64,000 nt of DNA from Oscillospiraceae bacterium (GCA_022846075.1 AP025582.1:2046001-2110000), one strand, 5' to 3'. Shown: positions 7,782 through 16,137, numbered from the stretch's first letter. Notes: generated by a model from the sequence alone, not told the origin. Numbers and translations are program-made.

Positions 7782-9060
7782 AGCGGTTGGACGTGACTTT
7801 GACCGGGATGCCGGCCTTGACCAGGAAGCGGAAGAAATCCCGCTCGGTCTCGGCGTCCCTCTGGGTGCCGGCGAAGGTGATTTCCATGGTGTTGCCGTAG
7901 CTGATGGAGGCGCAGTGGGGCCGGGGCATGGTGGCCTGGCCCAGGATGACCTCCATATGGTCGATGAGGGGGGTCATCTCGTGGGGGACCTTGAAGGCCC
8001 CGGGGTTGGTGTAGGTCCCCGAGTAGGGCCGGACCCCCGCCAGGCGGTAGCTCAGGGACATGACGGGGTTTTTCAGGAACACCGGCATGACGCCCAGGAA
8101 TTTGTTGGTCTGGAAGTGGACGTTCCCCGTGAAGGTGGCCCGCATCCGGGCCTTGTCCTGCTCCAGGCGCATGAAGTGGTGGGCGTAGTGAAGCACGTCC
8201 TCGAAGGGGTAGTCCCCCAGGGAGGGGTCGATGACGGGGCGGATGGTGATGATGAAGTTGCGGAGGGTGGCCGAGGGGAACCAGGGCCGCAGGTTGATGG
8301 GGATGGCCAGGGCCACCGGCTTTTCCCGCACCGGCCGCTCCCGGCGCTGCTTGTCGATGAGGACCTTCAGCAGGACGGCGGTGAGGTACTCCGTCACCGT
8401 CACCCCCCGGCCCTTCGCCACCTGGCGCAGCTTGTCCAGGGGCAGGAAGCCCATGGTGACGTTGAGGGTGTAAAAGGGCTCCGCCGTGCCCTTGTTCTGA
8501 TAGGCCTTCCCCTTCATGCTCCCGCGCAGGACCTTTTTCCCGGCGTAGCGGGCGTAGGCGTCCTCCCGCTCCTCTTTCAGCGGCGGCTCTCTCAAATCCA
8601 GCAGGCCGGGGCCGGAGTAGGGCACGTCGTGGCCCACCTCCCGAAAGTAGGCGGCCAGCACCGTGCGAAAGAAGACCAGGGCCCCCGCCCCGTCGGAGAG
8701 GGCGTGGAAGACCTCCAGGGAGACGCGCTTTTCGTAGTAGTAGAAGCGGATAAGCCAGCCGTTGTCCTCCTGGAAACGCATGGGCTGGCAGGGGTTGGCG
8801 ATGTCGGGCTGAACGAAGGGGCCGGGGGCGTCGTTGGGCTCGAAGTAGTACCAAAAGGCCCCCTTCTTGATGCGCACAGAGAAGCCAGGGAACCGGGGGA
8901 CGCACTCGTCCACCGCCCGCTGGAGGGCGGCAGGGTCCACCGCCTCGGTGAGGACGGCGGAGAAGCGGTAGACGGCGGAATACTCCTCCCGCTGGAGGGC
9001 AGAGTATAGGATGCCCGCGTTGTCCAGGGTGTACCAGTCGGGCTTTTTCTTCCTGGCCAT
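7780..9060 (-). CDS. Condensation-fold acyltransferase (alcohol acetyltransferase-like)
   Basis: 426-aa soluble protein of the chloramphenicol-acetyltransferase / condensation-domain fold. The active-site motif HxxxDG is visible as H119-A-L-S-D123-G124, and the N-terminal half carries the usual dimer-like barrel pattern (GFSVRIKKGAFWYYFEP). Relatives are often labelled alcohol acetyltransferase, but acceptor and donor cannot be told from sequence. There is no carrier-protein or adenylation domain, so this is a stand-alone enzyme. ATG at 9060 is preceded by a GGGG-rich ribosome site. It is divergent from an alpha/beta hydrolase at 9280, which could cleave the ester this enzyme makes; the pairing is inferred from position. 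Confidence 0.72.
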   Translation of the reverse strand: MARKKKPDWYTLDNAGILYSALQREEYSAVYRFSAVLTEAVDPAALQRAVDECVPRFPGFSVRIKKGAFWYYFEPNDAPGPFVQPDIANPCQPMRFQEDNGWLIRFYYYEKRVSLEVFHALSDGAGALVFFRTVLAAYFREVGHDVPYSGPGLLDLREPPLKEEREDAYARYAGKKVLRGSMKGKAYQNKGTAEPFYTLNVTMGFLPLDKLRQVAKGRGVTVTEYLTAVLLKVLIDKQRRERPVREKPVALAIPINLRPWFPSATLRNFIITIRPVIDPSLGDYPFEDVLHYAHHFMRLEQDKARMRATFTGNVHFQTNKFLGVMPVFLKNPVMSLSYRLAGVRPYSGTYTNPGAFKVPHEMTPLIDHMEVILGQATMPRPHCASISYGNTMEITFAGTQRDAETERDFFRFLVKAGIPVKVTSNR

Positions 9061-9102
9061 CTTCTCCCCCCTTCCCCTTTTCGTCTTTTAATATTAGGTT
9101 TA

Positions 9103-9174
9103 TTTTACCACAGGCGCAAAGCGCCGTTGTGGTAAAAATGTGAAATCTGCAAAATAGCCGCTTGCGGCTATTTT
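9103..9174. repeat. Pair of hairpins in the divergent intergenic region
   Basis: Hairpin one pairs TTTTACCACA (9103-9112) with TGTGGTAAAA (9128-9137), with an inner GGCGC/GCGCC stem. Hairpin two is a perfect 11-bp stem (9151-9161 with 9164-9174). Both carry TTTTACCAC at one end. They sit upstream of both flanking genes, so they are not terminators for either; a dispersed repeat or an operator is more likely. Confidence 0.55.
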
Positions 9175-9203
9175 ACCACTCTGGAGCGTATGGCGCAACC
9201 CGC

Positions 9204-9232
9204 TTTACTTTTCCCCGCCCCCGTGATACAAT
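9204..9232 (+). promoter_or_regulatory. Sigma-A promoter of the alpha/beta hydrolase
   Basis: TTTACT (9204-9209), 17-base spacer, TACAAT (9227-9232), about 40 bases before the ribosome site of the gene at 9280. Confidence 0.7.
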
Positions 9233-9279
9233 GCAGGAACATCAAACTTAGTTCCACCACACAACAAAAGGAGGCGTCC

Positions 9280-10239
9280 ATGGAAGAGCGGCGGCACATG
9301 AATTTGATCCGGCCCACCACCGAGCAGAAGCGCATGGCGGAAAACCGGCGGCTGGAGCCGGTGATGCGGGCCTTGAAGGCCGTCCACTCGGCTACCTCGC
9401 CCGAGTCCATGGACCCGGAGGACCTGGACCGCCAGCGGGCGGGTCAAGAACTGCTGGGGCGGCTGGTGGCCCCCCGGCTGGGGGTGGCGTGGGAGCCCTT
9501 TGACCTCCAGGGGATGCCCGCCGCCTGGACCCGGCCCGGCCGGTGCTGGGAGAAGCGGAAGGTCATTCTATACTGCCACGGCGGCGGCTACACCAGCGGC
9601 AACCTGGGCTACTCCCGGCCCCTGGCCTCCAAGCTGGCGGAGGTCACCGGGTACGAGGTCCTCTGCTTCGAGTACCGCCTGGCCCCCGAGCACCCCTTCC
9701 CCGCCGCCCCCGACGACGCCATGAAGGCCTGGGACTACCTGATGTACCTGGGCTACGGGGCCCGGGACGTGGTGGTGGCCGGGGACTCCGCCGGGGGCAA
9801 CCTGGCGCTGGTGCTCTGCCACCGGCTCAAAGCCGCGGGGCGGCGGCTCCCCGCCCGGCTGGTGCTCATGTCCCCCTGGACCGACATGACCGCCAGCGGC
9901 CAGTCCTACGGCCAACGCGCCGACATCGACCCCATGATCACCATGAACTATATCCAGGCGGTGCGGCAGGTCTACGCCCGGGAGGCCGATCTGACCTCCC
10001 CCCTCCTCTCTCCCCTCTTCGGGGATTTGAGCCGCTTTCCCCCCGCCCTCATCCAGGTGGGCACCAACGAGATTTTGTACTCCGACTCCGTCCGCCTGCG
10101 GGACCGGCTGGTCCGCGCCGGCGTCCCCTGCCGGCTGGAGGTTTGGAAGGACATGTGGCACGTGTTCCAGATGTTCCCCATGAAGACCGCCGACCAGGCC
10201 ATGGAGAGCGTGGGACGCTTCCTTCTGGAAGAACTGTAA
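9280..10239 (+). CDS. Alpha/beta hydrolase, hormone-sensitive-lipase (HSL) family
   Basis: 319-aa esterase-type enzyme. The oxyanion-hole motif HGGG is at residues 100-103, the nucleophile S170 lies in GDSAGGN, and the probable acid D269 and base H294 follow at the usual spacing. EYRLAPEHPFPAA is typical of this family. ATG at 9280 has AAAGGAGG 7 bases upstream; an in-frame ATG at 9190 would overlap the promoter. There is no signal peptide, so it should be cytoplasmic. Substrate is unknown; the divergent acyltransferase suggests a short-chain ester. A strong bidirectional terminator follows. Confidence 0.88.
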   Translation: MEERRHMNLIRPTTEQKRMAENRRLEPVMRALKAVHSATSPESMDPEDLDRQRAGQELLGRLVAPRLGVAWEPFDLQGMPAAWTRPGRCWEKRKVILYCHGGGYTSGNLGYSRPLASKLAEVTGYEVLCFEYRLAPEHPFPAAPDDAMKAWDYLMYLGYGARDVVVAGDSAGGNLALVLCHRLKAAGRRLPARLVLMSPWTDMTASGQSYGQRADIDPMITMNYIQAVRQVYAREADLTSPLLSPLFGDLSRFPPALIQVGTNEILYSDSVRLRDRLVRAGVPCRLEVWKDMWHVFQMFPMKTADQAMESVGRFLLEEL

Positions 10240-10241
10240 CG

Positions 10242-10280
10242 AAAAAGCCCCCGGTGGTCTGACGACCGCCGGGGGTTTTT
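10242..10280. terminator. Bidirectional terminator between the hydrolase and brnQ
   Basis: CCCCCGG...CCGGGGG stem with an inner GGTC/GACC pair and TGAC loop, flanked by A5 on the left and T5 on the right. It therefore serves both the hydrolase (+) and brnQ (-), which converge here. Confidence 0.9.
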
Positions 10281-10286
10281 CATCAT

Positions 10287-11591
10287 TCACTCCCGCCAGA
10301 ACAGGGACAGTACAAGCCCCAGAACGATACCCGCCACCGCCGGGAGGACCCAGCCCAGGCCCAGATTGGCCATGGGCAGCCCCGACAGGGCATTTTTCAG
10401 CTCCGGCAGGTAGTCCGCCGCGGCAAAGACCACGCTGGCCACACCGGTACACAGGATGGCGGTGGGATAGACCGCCCTCCACCGACTCAGCCAGCGGTGG
10501 AAAAAGGACAGGACGATAAGGACGATGGCCACAGGGTAGATGGCGCTGAGGATGGGGACCGAAACCTTCAGGATCAGGTTGAGCCCGGCGTTGGCGATGG
10601 CCATGCTCACCACGGCGAAGATCACCGCCCACACCCGGTAGGAGATCCGGGGGACCAGGCCGTGGAAATACTCGCCGCAGGAGCTGATGAGCCCCACGCA
10701 GACGTTGAAGCAGGCGATAACGAAGATGGCGGCCAGGATAATGGCCCCCAGCGGCCCGAAGAGGGCGGAGACCACCCGGGTGAGGACCTGGGCCCCGTTC
10801 TCGGCGCCGGGAAAGGCATCCCCCGACAGAGCCCCCACGTGGGCCATCATGGAGTAGACCGCCAGCAGCACCACCCCGGCGATGATCCCGGCCCCCACGG
10901 TGCCCCGGACCACCTCCTTCTCATCCTCCACCCCCCTGGCCTGGATATTCAGGAGAATGACGATGCCGAAGGCCAGAGCGGCCATGGTGTCCATGGTCTG
11001 ATAACCGTCCAGGAAACCCTGGGTCACGGGGTGGGCGGTGTAGAGCTCCTGGACCGGGCCATAGCCCCCTGGCGGGGAGATGACGCAGCCGGCGAACACC
11101 ACCACGATGAGGACCAGCAGACAGGGGCACAGGATCTTCCCCAGCCGGTCGCTGAGCTTCTCCGGCCGGAGGGCCAGCAGAAGGGCCGCCGCGAAAAAGA
11201 GCAGGGAGTAGGCGAATTGCAGCACCGGCAGCAGCGCCAGCCGCTCCGCCGCCAGGAAGGGGGTCACCGCCATCTCAAAAGAGGTGCTGGCGGTGCGGGG
11301 AATGGCCAGACAGGGGCCGATGGAGAGGTAAATGAGCACGGCGAACCCCGTGGCGAACCGGGGACCTACCCGCCCCGCCAGAACGGGCAGGCCCCCGGCC
11401 CGGGCCACGGCGATGACCCCCAGCACGGGAAAGCCGATGGCCGAGATGAGGAACCCCGCCATGGCGCTCCAGGTATTCCCTCCCGCCTGGGCCCCCAAAA
11501 AGGGCGGAAAAATCAGGTTCCCGGCGCCGAAAAACATGGAAAAGAGGGTCAGCCCCACCAATAAAAGGTCCTTGCCCCGCAGTTTCTTCAT
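10287..11591 (-). CDS. brnQ: Branched-chain amino acid permease, LIVCS family
   Basis: 434-aa integral membrane protein with about twelve hydrophobic helices. The start MKKLRGKDLLLVGLTLFSMF followed by FGAGNLIFPPFLG is the signature of BrnQ, which takes up leucine, isoleucine and valine with Na+ or H+. ATG at 11591 follows GAGGAAGAGAG. It has its own sigma-A promoter and shares a terminator with the hydrolase, so it is a single-gene unit. There is no T-box or other amino-acid riboswitch in the short leader. Confidence 0.93.
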   Translation of the reverse strand: MKKLRGKDLLLVGLTLFSMFFGAGNLIFPPFLGAQAGGNTWSAMAGFLISAIGFPVLGVIAVARAGGLPVLAGRVGPRFATGFAVLIYLSIGPCLAIPRTASTSFEMAVTPFLAAERLALLPVLQFAYSLLFFAAALLLALRPEKLSDRLGKILCPCLLVLIVVVFAGCVISPPGGYGPVQELYTAHPVTQGFLDGYQTMDTMAALAFGIVILLNIQARGVEDEKEVVRGTVGAGIIAGVVLLAVYSMMAHVGALSGDAFPGAENGAQVLTRVVSALFGPLGAIILAAIFVIACFNVCVGLISSCGEYFHGLVPRISYRVWAVIFAVVSMAIANAGLNLILKVSVPILSAIYPVAIVLIVLSFFHRWLSRWRAVYPTAILCTGVASVVFAAADYLPELKNALSGLPMANLGLGWVLPAVAGIVLGLVLSLFWRE

Positions 11592-11627
11592 CTCTCTTCC
11601 TCTCCCGTCTGAATGATACTATCGGTC

Positions 11628-11656
11628 AGTATACCAAAATGCAGCGTTTCTTGCAA
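11628..11656 (-). promoter_or_regulatory. Sigma-A promoter of brnQ
   Basis: On the minus strand TTGCAA (11651-11656), 17-base spacer, TATACT (11628-11633). Just downstream, ATACT and AGTAT form a small inverted repeat across 11616-11632, a possible operator. Confidence 0.75.
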
Positions 11657-11746
11657 GGCGCACCCCGGTGTGTCTTTTGCAAAAATAGAATTTTTTTATT
11701 GTAAATATGTATTTTTATCTTTATTTATTATATTTTAAATCACTTC

Positions 11747-11775
11747 TTGACTTTCATTTTTAATTGACTTATCGT
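11747..11775 (+). promoter_or_regulatory. Sigma-A promoter of the serine hydrolase
   Basis: TTGACT (11747-11752), 17-base spacer, TATCGT (11770-11775), within an AT-rich stretch just before the gene at 11797. Confidence 0.6.
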
Positions 11776-11796
11776 GAGAGCATAGGAGGCGATCTT

Positions 11797-12774
11797 ATGG
11801 ATCCCACAAAAATCGAAGCGTTGGAACAGCACATTCGAAACGATTGCGGCAACATCACGGGCATCGTGGTCCGAAAAAACGGAGAAGTCCGCTACGAGCG
11901 CTATTTCAACGGCTGTACGGCCGACAGCCCCACCCACGTGTTCTCCGTCACCAAGAGCGTCCTCGCCCTCCTCATCGGCATCGCCATCGACGAGGGGATG
12001 ATCCGGGGCGTGGAGCAGAAAGTACTGGATTTCTTCCCGGAGTATGCCCCGGGGCCGGGCCAGGAAACCGCCCGCGGCGTCACCCTCTGGGACCTGCTGA
12101 CCATGACCGCACCGTTTCAATATGAGGAAGAGCCCTACGAGGCGTATTTCTCCAGCGGCGACTGGGTCCGCTCCGCCCTCTCTCTGCTGGGAGGAACGCA
12201 GCACCCCGGGGTCTTTCGCTACCGGCCCCTTGTCGGGCCGGATATCCTCTCCGGCATCCTCACAAGGGCCACAGGGCGTTCTGTGCTGGACTTCGCGAGG
12301 GAACGCCTCTTCTCCCCCCTGGGGATCTCCGTGGCGGACAGTCTGACCTTCCGGGACCAGGCGGAGCAAATGGCCTTTTACCAGAGCACGGGCGTCAGCT
12401 GTTGGGTCGCAGATCCCAAGGGCGTCAACACGGCGGGCTGGGGGCTCACCTTGACCGCCGGAGACATGGCCAAAATCGGCCAGCTCTGTCTGGACGGCGG
12501 GCGCTGGAACGGGACACAGCTTGTATCCGCCCAGTGGATCCGGGAGAGCACCCGGGAACAGGTCCGCTGGGCGGAACAAAACCTGCCCTACGGCTACCTC
12601 TGGTGGGTCATGGAGCACGGGTTTGCCGCCATGGGGGACGGGGGAAACGTGATCTACGCCGACCGGGAGAAGGGGCTGGCCGTCGCCATCACCTCCCTCA
12701 TGGCCCCGGAGGCCGGGGACAGGATCGGCCTGATCCAAACCCACATCGAGCCCTTATTCTCTGACGAAGCCTGA
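11797..12774 (+). CDS. Serine hydrolase, class C beta-lactamase / penicillin-binding-like
   Basis: 325 aa with the SxxK catalytic motif S50-V-T-K53 (FSVTKSVLALLIGI). A tyrosine-containing second motif near YGYLWWV and a GDGG-type third motif before VIYADREKGLAVAIT follow, the order seen in class C-type hydrolases. No signal peptide is evident, so a cytoplasmic esterase or amidase is as likely as a cell-wall enzyme. ATG at 11797 follows GGAGG by 7 bases; a start at 11764 would overlap the -10. It stands alone with its own promoter. True beta-lactamase activity should not be assumed. Confidence 0.85.
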   Translation: MDPTKIEALEQHIRNDCGNITGIVVRKNGEVRYERYFNGCTADSPTHVFSVTKSVLALLIGIAIDEGMIRGVEQKVLDFFPEYAPGPGQETARGVTLWDLLTMTAPFQYEEEPYEAYFSSGDWVRSALSLLGGTQHPGVFRYRPLVGPDILSGILTRATGRSVLDFARERLFSPLGISVADSLTFRDQAEQMAFYQSTGVSCWVADPKGVNTAGWGLTLTAGDMAKIGQLCLDGGRWNGTQLVSAQWIRESTREQVRWAEQNLPYGYLWWVMEHGFAAMGDGGNVIYADREKGLAVAITSLMAPEAGDRIGLIQTHIEPLFSDEA

Positions 12775-12832
12775 TGGCCGGGGCATTGGTCTTGAACCCT
12801 TCTTACCATCGCCCCCGGAACTGAAAAGGGAC

Positions 12833-12871
12833 ACAAAAATAGCGGCACCGTCATCAGACGGTGCCGCTATT
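12833..12871 (-). terminator. Terminator of the ferredoxin gene
   Basis: A perfect 15-bp stem (12838-12852 with 12857-12871) is followed on the minus strand by TTTTTG. It ends transcription of the ferredoxin; on the plus strand no T run follows it. Confidence 0.85.
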
Positions 12872-12886
12872 CATGTACGCCCAAGA

Positions 12887-13057
12887 TTAGCCCTGGGAGA
12901 TAGCCCCGGTGGGGCAGGTGCCGGCGCAGGAGCCGCAGTCGATGCAGGTACCGGCGTCGATCACGTACTGAGTGTCGCCCTGAGAGATCGCGGAAACAGG
13001 GCAGGAGTCGGCGCAGGCGCCGCAGCTGACGCAAGCGTCGCTAATCACATAAGCCAT
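12887..13057 (-). CDS. 2[4Fe-4S] ferredoxin
   Basis: 56-aa clostridial-type electron carrier. Two CxxCxxCxxxCP clusters are visible, CVSCGACADSCP and CIDCGSCAGTCP, each followed by xGAIS or SAIS, so it should hold two [4Fe-4S] clusters. ATG at 13057 has GGAGGTG 5-6 bases upstream, with a good sigma-A promoter and its own terminator, i.e. a single-gene unit. In anaerobes such ferredoxins serve pyruvate oxidoreductase, hydrogenases and Rnf-type complexes; which partner applies here is not shown. Confidence 0.97.
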   Translation of the reverse strand: MAYVISDACVSCGACADSCPVSAISQGDTQYVIDAGTCIDCGSCAGTCPTGAISQG

Positions 13058-13090
13058 TGGTTACACCTCCAAGTCACTGAATGTGACCCT

Positions 13091-13118
13091 ATTATAACAT
13101 AAGTTTTTCAAATTGCAA
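13091..13118 (-). promoter_or_regulatory. Sigma-A promoter of the ferredoxin gene
   Basis: Minus strand TTGCAA (13113-13118), 16-base spacer, TATAAT (13091-13096), about 34 bases before the start codon. Confidence 0.8.
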
Positions 13119-13243
13119 TGCTAATTTACGCCGACCCTGGGTATATTTTTAGTAGCGCGGCAAACTGTACGGACACAGGCTTTCGGGCGTTTTCGCAGTT
13201 ATCCGCCACTAACTTACAACGAGACCGTTTCAGGAGAGGAGCA
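13119..13243. other. Intergenic region upstream of clpC
   Basis: No gene was seen here. It must hold the clpC promoter, but no good sigma-A pair and no CtsR-type heptad repeat (GGTCAAA tandem) was found by eye. It ends with AGGAGAGGAG, a ribosome-site-like sequence. Confidence 0.4.
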
Positions 13244-13251
13244 GATGCAGT

Positions 13252-13401
13252 ATGGCACGACCGTCGGGGCCGTTTCGGATGGAGGCGGCGGGGAGCCTGA
13301 CCCCTGAGCTGGAGGGGGCGTCCCGCAGCGGGCGCCACCCCCGGCGGGGCGGGGACGCCCAGGCAAAGAAAAAGGGGGAAAAGACCCATGAGCGCTATTG
13401 A
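13252..13401 (+). CDS. Possible 49-aa ORF overlapping the clpC start (uncertain)
   Basis: An open frame from ATG at 13252 to a TGA 11 bases inside clpC encodes a basic, proline- and glycine-rich 49-aa peptide (MARPSGPFRMEAAGSLTPEL at its start). A ribosome-like AGGAGAGGAG lies upstream but is better spaced for a different-frame ATG at 13244. In such GC-rich DNA short open frames arise easily. I list it because it would be translationally coupled to clpC, the place where ctsR/mcsA genes usually sit, but it resembles neither. Confidence 0.2.
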   Translation: MARPSGPFRMEAAGSLTPELEGASRSGRHPRRGGDAQAKKKGEKTHERY

Positions 13402-15850
13402 ATTTACCGCGGGGGCGGAAACCGCCCTCCGTCTGGCCCAGGAGAGCGCCGCCGAGCTGGGCCACAGCTACGTGGGGACCGAGCACCTTCTGCTGGGCGT
13501 GGCCCGGGAGGGGCGGGGGCCAGGGGCCAAGTCCCTGGCCGCCGCGGGCCTCACCGCGGAGGCCCTCCGGGGCGCGCTGGTGCGCCTCATCGGCCTGGGG
13601 GCGGCGGGGGGCCTCCCCACCCAGGGGCTCACCCCCCGGTGCCAGGAGTGCCTGGAGCTGGCCCTGTCCGAGGCGAGAAGATGCCAGGCCCAGCGGGCGG
13701 ACACCGGCCACCTGCTCACCGGCCTGCTCCGGCAGAGCGACAGCGCCGCCGGCCGGGTCATCATCGCCGCCGGCAAGGACCCCCGGCGGCTCCTGGGGGA
13801 TCTGACCGCCTCCTTCGGCGTCTCCGACCCCCGTCCCCTGGAGCGCCGCCGACCGGAGCGGGAGGACCGGCCCGGCTCTTCCACCAAGCTTCTGGACCAG
13901 TTCTCCCGGGACCTGACCGCCCTGGCCGCCGCCGGGGAGCTGGACCCGGTCATCGGCCGGGAAAAGGAGGTCCACCGGGTCATCGAGATCCTGGCCCGCC
14001 GCCGGAAAAACAACCCCGCCCTCATCGGTGAGCCCGGCGTGGGCAAGACCGCCGTGGCCGAAGCCCTGGCCCTGGCCATCGCCAACCGGGAGGTCCCCGA
14101 CGACCTGTGCTCCAAGCGGCTGGTGTCCCTGGACCTGTCCTCCATGGTGGCGGGCACCAAGTACCGGGGAGAGTTTGAGGAGCGGGTGAAGAACATCCTC
14201 TCCGAGGTCCGCCGGGCGGGAGACGTGATCCTCTTTCTCGACGAGCTCCACACCATCGTGGGGGCGGGCAGCGCCGAGGGGGCCATCGACGCCGCCAATA
14301 TCCTCAAGCCCGCCCTGGGCCGTGGGGACCTCCAGGTGGTGGGGGCCACCACCACCGAGGAATACCGCAAATATATCGAAAAGGACGCCGCCCTGGAGCG
14401 CCGCTTCCAGCCCGTGACGGTGGCCGAGCCCACGGCGGAGGCCACCAGATCCATCCTCACCGGTCTGCGGCCCCGGTATGAGCGGCATCACCGCCTCACC
14501 ATCACCGACGAGGCCCTCTCCTCCGCCGTGTCCCTGTCGGTGCGCTACCTCCCCGACCGGCGCCTCCCCGACAAGGCGGTGGATCTGATGGACGAGGCGG
14601 CCAGCCGGGCCCGGCTGGCGGTGGTGGAGCTCCCCCCCGCCCTCAAGCTCCTGGAGGGCAAGGTGGCCGACGCCCGGAAGCGGAAGGAGGAGGCCATCCG
14701 GGACCAGGACTTCGAGACCGCCGCCATGTACCGGGACGCCGAGGGGGACTTCCGCCGGAACCTGGAGCACGAACAGGCGGCCCTCCTCCAGCGGCGGCCC
14801 CCCGTCTCGGTCAGCGCCGAGCACGTGGCCGCCGTGGTCTCGGGCTGGACCGGCATCCCCGTCACCTCTCTCACCCAGGCCGAGAGCCAGCGGCTTTTGG
14901 CCCTGGAGGACACCCTCCGCACCCGGGTCATCGGGCAGGAGGCGGCGGTGAAGGCGGTGGCTCAGGCGGTCCGCCGGGGCCGGGTGGGGCTGAAGGAGCC
15001 GGGCCGCCCGGTGGGCTCCTTCCTTTTCCTGGGCCCCACCGGCGTGGGCAAGACCGAGCTGTGCAAGGCCCTGGCCGCCGCCCTCTTCGGCAGTGAGGAC
15101 GCCCTCATCCGCTTCGATATGTCGGAGTATATGGAAAAGCACACCGTCTCCCGGCTGCTGGGCTCCCCTCCGGGCTACGTGGGCCACGAGGAGGGGGGGC
15201 AGCTCACCGAGGCGGTGCGCCGCCGGCCCTATTCCGTGGTCCTCTTCGACGAGATTGAGAAGGCCCACGAGGACGTGTGGAGCGTCCTTCTCCAAGCCCT
15301 GGAGGACGGTCAGATCACCGACGCCCAGGGCCGGAAGGCCGACTTCCGCAACTGTGTGCTCATCCTCACCTCCAACGTGGGGGCCCGGCGCATCACCGCC
15401 AAGGGGCGGCTGGGCTTCTCCGCCCAGAGCGAGGAGGGGGGCCTGCGGCCCCGGGACCAGGTGGAGCGGGCGGTGCTGGAGGACGTGCGCTCCACCTTCC
15501 GCCCCGAGTTTTTGAACCGGCTGGACGAGACGGTGGTCTTTCGCCAGCTGGGCCGGGAGGAGCTGTCCGCCATCGCCCGGCGGATGCTGGACCAGCTCTC
15601 GGGGCGGCTGGAGCCTCTGGGCGTGGCCCTGTCGGTGACGGCCCAGGCCGAGGAGGCCCTGGCCAAGGCCGGGTTCGACCCCGACTACGGCGCCCGGCCC
15701 CTTCGCCGGGCCATCCGCGCCCAGGTGGAGGACCCCGCGGCGGAGCTCCTCCTCTCCGGCGCCCTCCCCCCCGGCAGTACCCTCACTGTGGAGGAAGCGG
15801 AGGGCACCGTCAGGCTCACCCCCTCCCCCGCTCCCCTTCCGGCGGGCTGA
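13388..15850 (+). CDS. clpC: ATP-dependent Clp protease ATPase subunit ClpC
   Basis: 820-aa AAA+ unfoldase that feeds substrates to ClpP. Order: double Clp_N repeat (residues 1-145), AAA-1 with Walker A GEPGVGKT at 214-221 and DELHTIVGAG, a UVR motif with coiled linker (about 435-462), AAA-2 with GPTGVGKT near 548 and SPPGYVGHEEGG, then the C-terminal D2-small domain. A GGGGG ribosome site precedes ATG at 13388. Unlike Bacillus, ctsR, mcsA and mcsB are not beside it, so adaptor and repressor control must be elsewhere or absent. It stands alone and ends at a very long palindromic terminator. Confidence 0.93.
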   Translation: MSAIEFTAGAETALRLAQESAAELGHSYVGTEHLLLGVAREGRGPGAKSLAAAGLTAEALRGALVRLIGLGAAGGLPTQGLTPRCQECLELALSEARRCQAQRADTGHLLTGLLRQSDSAAGRVIIAAGKDPRRLLGDLTASFGVSDPRPLERRRPEREDRPGSSTKLLDQFSRDLTALAAAGELDPVIGREKEVHRVIEILARRRKNNPALIGEPGVGKTAVAEALALAIANREVPDDLCSKRLVSLDLSSMVAGTKYRGEFEERVKNILSEVRRAGDVILFLDELHTIVGAGSAEGAIDAANILKPALGRGDLQVVGATTTEEYRKYIEKDAALERRFQPVTVAEPTAEATRSILTGLRPRYERHHRLTITDEALSSAVSLSVRYLPDRRLPDKAVDLMDEAASRARLAVVELPPALKLLEGKVADARKRKEEAIRDQDFETAAMYRDAEGDFRRNLEHEQAALLQRRPPVSVSAEHVAAVVSGWTGIPVTSLTQAESQRLLALEDTLRTRVIGQEAAVKAVAQAVRRGRVGLKEPGRPVGSFLFLGPTGVGKTELCKALAAALFGSEDALIRFDMSEYMEKHTVSRLLGSPPGYVGHEEGGQLTEAVRRRPYSVVLFDEIEKAHEDVWSVLLQALEDGQITDAQGRKADFRNCVLILTSNVGARRITAKGRLGFSAQSEEGGLRPRDQVERAVLEDVRSTFRPEFLNRLDETVVFRQLGREELSAIARRMLDQLSGRLEPLGVALSVTAQAEEALAKAGFDPDYGARPLRRAIRAQVEDPAAELLLSGALPPGSTLTVEEAEGTVRLTPSPAPLPAG

Positions 15851-15853
15851 ATC

Positions 15854-15901
15854 AACAGGAAAAGGGCGGGCAGGAACGTTCCTGCCCGCCCTTTTCCTGT
15901 T
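15854..15901. terminator. 48-bp perfect palindrome, bidirectional terminator
   Basis: Positions 15854-15901 are fully self-complementary (24-bp arms, centre AAC/GTT) with AAAAGGG and CCCTTTT segments. It sits between convergent clpC (+) and the DUF6514-like gene (-), and its last base belongs to the latter's stop codon. Function as a terminator for both is likely, although the T runs are within the stem. Confidence 0.75.
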
Positions 15902-16137
15902 CAGCTGATGGCGTCCATGACCGCGTCCATCAGGTGGACCGGGTGGAGCTGGTGACGGGTGAACTCCTCGGCCAGGTCCGTGACCAAGGCCCCGTCGCAG
16001 GAGATGTCGAACAGCAGCGCAAATTCCCGGCAGCCCGAGTCCGTATAGAGGAATGCGTGGATCCCGTAAGACACATAGGGCCCCAGCTCCGGCGAGGACA
16101 GGAATTGTTTAACGGGACGATAGCGGAACCTGGTCAT
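15901..16137 (-). CDS. Small protein, DUF6514-like
   Basis: 78 aa beginning MTRFRYRPVKQFL. The pattern YGI, then DISCDGALVTDLAEEF, then LHPVHLMDAVMDAI is what I recognise as DUF6514, a family of small proteins in Oscillospiraceae with unknown function. ATG at 16137 has GGAGG 9 bases upstream and lies inside the end of the XRE gene (29-base overlap), so the pair is one coupled transcript. Co-expression with a repressor-type HTH suggests a role in its regulation or sensing; that is inference. Confidence 0.65.
   Translation of the reverse strand: MTRFRYRPVKQFLSSPELGPYVSYGIHAFLYTDSGCREFALLFDISCDGALVTDLAEEFTRHQLHPVHLMDAVMDAIS

Noticed and set aside
9103-9174. Terminators for the acyltransferase or hydrolase genes
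   Set aside because: The hairpins lie upstream of both genes, so neither transcript ends there.
11797-12774. A true beta-lactamase resistance gene
   Set aside because: SxxK is present but there is no signal peptide, and the later motifs fit general serine hydrolases as well; resistance should not be inferred.
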